A DNA stretch of 64,000 bases from Bacteroidia bacterium (GTDB lineage Bacteria; Bacteroidota; Bacteroidia; Bacteroidales; GWA2-32-17), in the NCBI GenBank assembly GCA_016218155.1, contig JACREQ010000069.1:159311-223310 (forward strand), written 5' to 3'. The notes below the pieces were generated by a model. That model searched no databases and had not been told where the DNA came from. It saw only the letters and a list, made by a program, of their open reading frames with translations. Below are positions 60,950 to 64,000 of the stretch, piece by piece (position 1 is the first letter of the stretch; each line of letters opens with the position of its first letter). The translations under genes were made by a program, and so were the position numbers.

Positions 60950-63112
60950 ATGATTCGTAGAATTGCTTTTATAGTTCTGATATTTTGTTTAATAAATATA
61001 TTCAAAACAATTGCACAGCCAGTTTCTCAGGATAGTTTAAAAATAATTGCTAAAAATTTTTATTTAGAAAAAGCAAATTCATTTTTCTCAATAAAATCAA
61101 ATGAAATAAAAATAACAAGCATTGAAACAACTAATTCTATTGATAATATACCACTTTATAGTATAATAAATTTTGAACCTAAAGGCTTTGTTATTATTTC
61201 TGCTCAAAGAAATGTATTTCCAATTTTGGGTTATTCTTTTGAAAATAATTATTCTAAAACTGAGGAAAACCCAAATTTTATTTTCTGGATGAATAATTAT
61301 AAAAAACAGATATACAATGCATTCATTAACAATTACTCAACTAATAAAAAGATTTATGATGCCTGGAATTATTATAAAAAACCTCATAACAATATAACAA
61401 AAGAAAAAGCTCTCGCTCCTCTCCTAACTTCGACTTGGAATCAGGACAAATACTATAATGAATTATGCCCTGCAGATGCTGCCGGTCCCGGTGGACATAC
61501 TTATGCTGGTTGCGTTGCTACAGCTATGGGTCAAATAATGTTTTATCACAGATGGCCACATTCAGGATTTGGCTCATATTCATATACCCATCCTGATTAT
61601 GGAGTAATTTCAGAAAATTTTGGTAACAGTACTTATGATTGGGATGCTATGGCAAATAATATTACTACAAGTAATCTTGCTATCGCAAAGTTATTGTATC
61701 ATATAGGAGTTTCTGTAGATATGAATTATGGTCCAGGTGGTTCTGGTATGTGGAATCATCATGCTGCAATTTCATATAAAAACTATTTTAAATATTGTTC
61801 GCAAACACGTTATATTTTCAGAGATAGTACTAGTTTACCATGGGATAGTATAATTATAGCCAATCTTGATCAAAAAAAGCCATTGTATTATGCAGGCTGG
61901 GAAGACACTACATATACTGCCGGTCATGCATTTGTTTGCGATGGTTATCAATCAAACATTTTTTTCCACTTTAACTGGGGCTGGGGCGGTTCGCAGGACG
62001 GTTTTTTCTATCTGGATCAATTAAACCCAAGCGGATATAATTTTAATTTATGTCAGGAATTAGTAGCGGATATTTATCCTGATACGATTAACTATACTTA
62101 TCCTGCATATTGTTCCGGTTACAAAGAAATAACAGGAAGCAATGGTACTTTCACTGATGGAAGTAGTACAAAACCTTATTCCAATAATAGTAATTGTTCT
62201 TGGTTATTAAACCCTGACTGCGGCATTAAATTAAAACTTGGGTTTAATAATTTTGATTTAGCTATTGGTGATACAATTAATATATATGACGGTACAAACA
62301 GTCAGGCTAATTTATTAGCGAGCTATAACAATACAGATGTTCCTGTAACTTCAGGAAATGTTAACCCAACAATTATAGAATCCAGTTCAAAAAATCTTTT
62401 TGTCACATTTAAATCAGATGATAATACAATTTCGGACGGTTTTTTAGCAAACTATTCTGTAAAATATTGTCAGACCGATACAGTAACAAATCAAAATGGT
62501 AGTGTTTCAGATGGAAGCGGAGCATGTGATTACGCAAGTTCTTCAAATTGCAGATGGGTTATAAAACCTGCTAATGCACAATCGATAACTTTAAATTTTA
62601 CAGAATTTAATTTAGCCACAAATAATATTGGAGATTTTGTTCAGATTTATAAAAATAGTTTTTCAGGAAGTAATTCAATTGCAATCTTTAACTATTTAAA
62701 TCCTCCTACTGGACCTCTAACTATTCAAGCACCAATAGTCTGTATTAAATTTTTTACAAATACCGATATTACTGCATCTGGCTGGACAATTGATTATTTA
62801 TCGTCAACTACAGGTATACCTGAAAACACCTTACCATCTTCTGGAATGATTGTGTTTCCTAACCCATTTAAAGAAAATGCTGTTATAAGATTCAGTTCAA
62901 GTAAAACTAAAAATGCTTTAATATGTATTTCTGATTTATCTGGAAAAATAATTTTGAAAAAATCAGTTTCAACTTCTCTTGAAGTTACAGAAATTCTAAT
63001 TAGCGAATTAGCAAGTAATATAATGCCTGGTTGTTATGTTATAAAAATAGAAACAGATTCAAAATCTTTTGTAAATAAAATTATCAGACTTCCTGAAGAA
63101 TTAACTGAATAG
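60950..63112 (+). CDS. T9SS-exported C10 (streptopain-type) peptidase with two CUB domains
   Basis: 720 residues in the order: signal peptide (about 1-22); Spi-type inhibitory prodomain (about 25-130); C10 peptidase domain (about 155-375) with catalytic C188 in TYAGCVATAMGQIM and H326 in TAGHAFVCDGY, then FHFNWGWGGSQDGFFYLD; two CUB-like beta-sandwiches (about 388-507 and 508-620) that begin with NGTFTDGSS and NGSVSDGSG; and a type A T9SS sorting domain (about 635-720, VFPNPFKENAVIRF). All catalytic residues are present, so it should be an active, prodomain-controlled surface protease. Confidence 0.9.
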   Translation: MIRRIAFIVLIFCLINIFKTIAQPVSQDSLKIIAKNFYLEKANSFFSIKSNEIKITSIETTNSIDNIPLYSIINFEPKGFVIISAQRNVFPILGYSFENNYSKTEENPNFIFWMNNYKKQIYNAFINNYSTNKKIYDAWNYYKKPHNNITKEKALAPLLTSTWNQDKYYNELCPADAAGPGGHTYAGCVATAMGQIMFYHRWPHSGFGSYSYTHPDYGVISENFGNSTYDWDAMANNITTSNLAIAKLLYHIGVSVDMNYGPGGSGMWNHHAAISYKNYFKYCSQTRYIFRDSTSLPWDSIIIANLDQKKPLYYAGWEDTTYTAGHAFVCDGYQSNIFFHFNWGWGGSQDGFFYLDQLNPSGYNFNLCQELVADIYPDTINYTYPAYCSGYKEITGSNGTFTDGSSTKPYSNNSNCSWLLNPDCGIKLKLGFNNFDLAIGDTINIYDGTNSQANLLASYNNTDVPVTSGNVNPTIIESSSKNLFVTFKSDDNTISDGFLANYSVKYCQTDTVTNQNGSVSDGSGACDYASSSNCRWVIKPANAQSITLNFTEFNLATNNIGDFVQIYKNSFSGSNSIAIFNYLNPPTGPLTIQAPIVCIKFFTNTDITASGWTIDYLSSTTGIPENTLPSSGMIVFPNPFKENAVIRFSSSKTKNALICISDLSGKIILKKSVSTSLEVTEILISELASNIMPGCYVIKIETDSKSFVNKIIRLPEELTE

Positions 63113-63172
63113 TTGAATTTGAAAAAAATATTTTTTTAATACTTATTATACTGAATATTGTTATACAATAAA

Positions 63173-63871
63173 ATGAAAATAATTACAATTTTAATATCCT
63201 TACTATTATCTACTTTAGACATTTATTCTCAAGATTTTATTATTTTAAAAAATAATGATACGATAAAATGTAAGATAATTGAAGATAAAGTTAGTTTCTT
63301 ATTTTATAAGTTAATTAATTCGCCTGATACAGATACACTTAAAATAAATCAAGCTGATTATGATTATTACATAATAAAATCTGACATACTGCCTGATTAT
63401 AAAAGTTCGGCATTCTATAACACTAATAACACTGAAGTTAAAAAAATATATAAAAAAGGTGTTTATCTAACTTTTCAGCAATTAGTAAATGACTCACCTT
63501 CTTTTAATTCAAAATTTGAAATTTTAAAAAGAACAGAATCAGATATTAAACTAATGGGTGGAAATGATTACAAAATTGTTTCCTTATCTGATAGTTTGTC
63601 AAATAGCACTATAAGAAAAGCATGGGTAATATGTGATGGAAAAGATTGTTATATTAATTCTCAGCAATTCTCTCAATATAGATTTTATTGTATTTTAACT
63701 TTTGAGAATAATTACGCATACTTTTCTGCTTTACCTTTTGACAGGAGTAATATTGATAATTTAAGTTTTACAGGTGGAGCGATTGGTGGAGCAATATCCG
63801 GTGCAGCTGCAGCTCTTGAAAGAACATTATATAAGATTTATTTAAAAAATGGAAAAATAGAACGCTATTAA
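63173..63871 (+). CDS. Secreted protein of unknown function
   Basis: 232 residues from the ATG at 63173; the longest frame opens at a TTG 15 bases earlier and is less likely because the signal peptide begins at the ATG (MKIITILISLLLSTLDIYSQ). The body is alpha/beta with many Asn, Asp and Tyr residues, and includes an unusual glycine/alanine-rich segment near the C terminus (about 205-220, TGGAIGGAISGAAAALE), which could insert in a membrane. I do not recognise a family. It lies 60 bp after the C10 peptidase gene. Confidence 0.7.
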   Translation: MKIITILISLLLSTLDIYSQDFIILKNNDTIKCKIIEDKVSFLFYKLINSPDTDTLKINQADYDYYIIKSDILPDYKSSAFYNTNNTEVKKIYKKGVYLTFQQLVNDSPSFNSKFEILKRTESDIKLMGGNDYKIVSLSDSLSNSTIRKAWVICDGKDCYINSQQFSQYRFYCILTFENNYAYFSALPFDRSNIDNLSFTGGAIGGAISGAAAALERTLYKIYLKNGKIERY

Positions 63872-63878
63872 AAATATT

Positions 63879-64000
63879 ATGAAAATAAGGATACTAATAA
63901 TACTCACAATAATTGTTTTTTCTTTTAATAATTTATTTGGAAATCCAATTACACCAAACGATACTATTGCAAAAAACATTGTTATTTCTGACGTTTTTTC
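63879..64000 (+). CDS. Secreted protein, start only (cut by window end)
   Basis: An ATG at 63879, 7 bases after the preceding stop, opens a frame that runs off the window. The visible 40 residues start with a signal peptide (MKIRILIILTIIVFSF to FG) and continue NPITPNDTIAKNIVISDVF. It is likely in one operon with the preceding gene. No family can be named. Confidence 0.6.
   Translation, partial: MKIRILIILTIIVFSFNNLFGNPITPNDTIAKNIVISDVF

Overview
The window is a chromosomal segment of a low-GC member of the Bacteroidota, probably near the Bacteroidales, though the order cannot be fixed from this sequence. The evidence is consistent: type IX secretion (T9SS) C-terminal sorting domains, a fused FeoA-FeoB, a long NusB of about 320 residues in a nusB / DUF1573 / yajC / ybbR / coaE cluster, the PUR-like DUF3276 protein, DUF2027-Smr and DUF5606 proteins, a SusC-style TonB receptor with a carboxypeptidase-like N-terminal domain, and promoters with the phylum's TAnnTTTG -7 box instead of a sigma70 -10. 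Shine-Dalgarno sites are mostly absent, also typical. I saw no rRNA, tRNA, CRISPR array, transposase, integrase or phage gene.

Layout. 0-3 kb: the end of an unrecognised gene, a two-way terminator, then clpC on the minus strand. 3-11 kb: gyrA followed by four tandem secreted TPR proteins. 11-16.3 kb (minus): a T9SS-exported GH75-like protein, a large M1 metallopeptidase fused to MORN-like repeats and a TonB C-terminal domain, and two cold-shock proteins. 16.5-26.4 kb: a 58-residue winged-helix protein, lemA, a DUF2027-Smr protein, queA, DUF5606, the nusB-to-TerB/DnaJ cluster, a PUR-like nucleic-acid binder, and a thiamine-binding protein with an unknown partner. 26.5-35 kb (plus): feoAB with its 42-residue Cys-rich partner, a run of four small exported proteins, a THUMP methyltransferase, an orphan PAS histidine kinase with a Cys cluster, and a beta-barrel protein. 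35-43 kb: an M13 peptidase lipoprotein, then an isocitrate-dehydrogenase-like enzyme, a degenerate HD protein and two fused aconitase/LeuCD-type dehydratases. 43-47.7 kb: DUF3820, cstA, tpx, a PhnP-like hydrolase and an RsmI-like methylase. 47.7-56 kb: a WD40 protein, a tiny protein that is almost only a sorting domain, and minus-strand spoIID-like / lpxB / small membrane protein / surE and a TonB receptor. 56-64 kb (plus): rpsA, a STAS protein, rnz, two exported cysteine peptidases (C1 and C10), and two further secreted proteins, the last cut by the window end.

Most of the window is housekeeping. The parts that merit attention are the four-copy TPR array beside gyrA, the IDH-like / HD / double dehydratase cluster whose substrate is not settled, the M1-MORN-TonB fusion, the WD40 protein that keeps the linker of WD40-caspase proteins but has no caspase, a family of short interspersed repeats with GTCATTCTGA-type ends between 38.5 and 45.5 kb, a separate 41-bp tandem hairpin at 34.9 kb, and several genes where a -7 box overlaps the longest-ORF start, showing that the real start is downstream and that the mRNAs are leaderless or nearly so.
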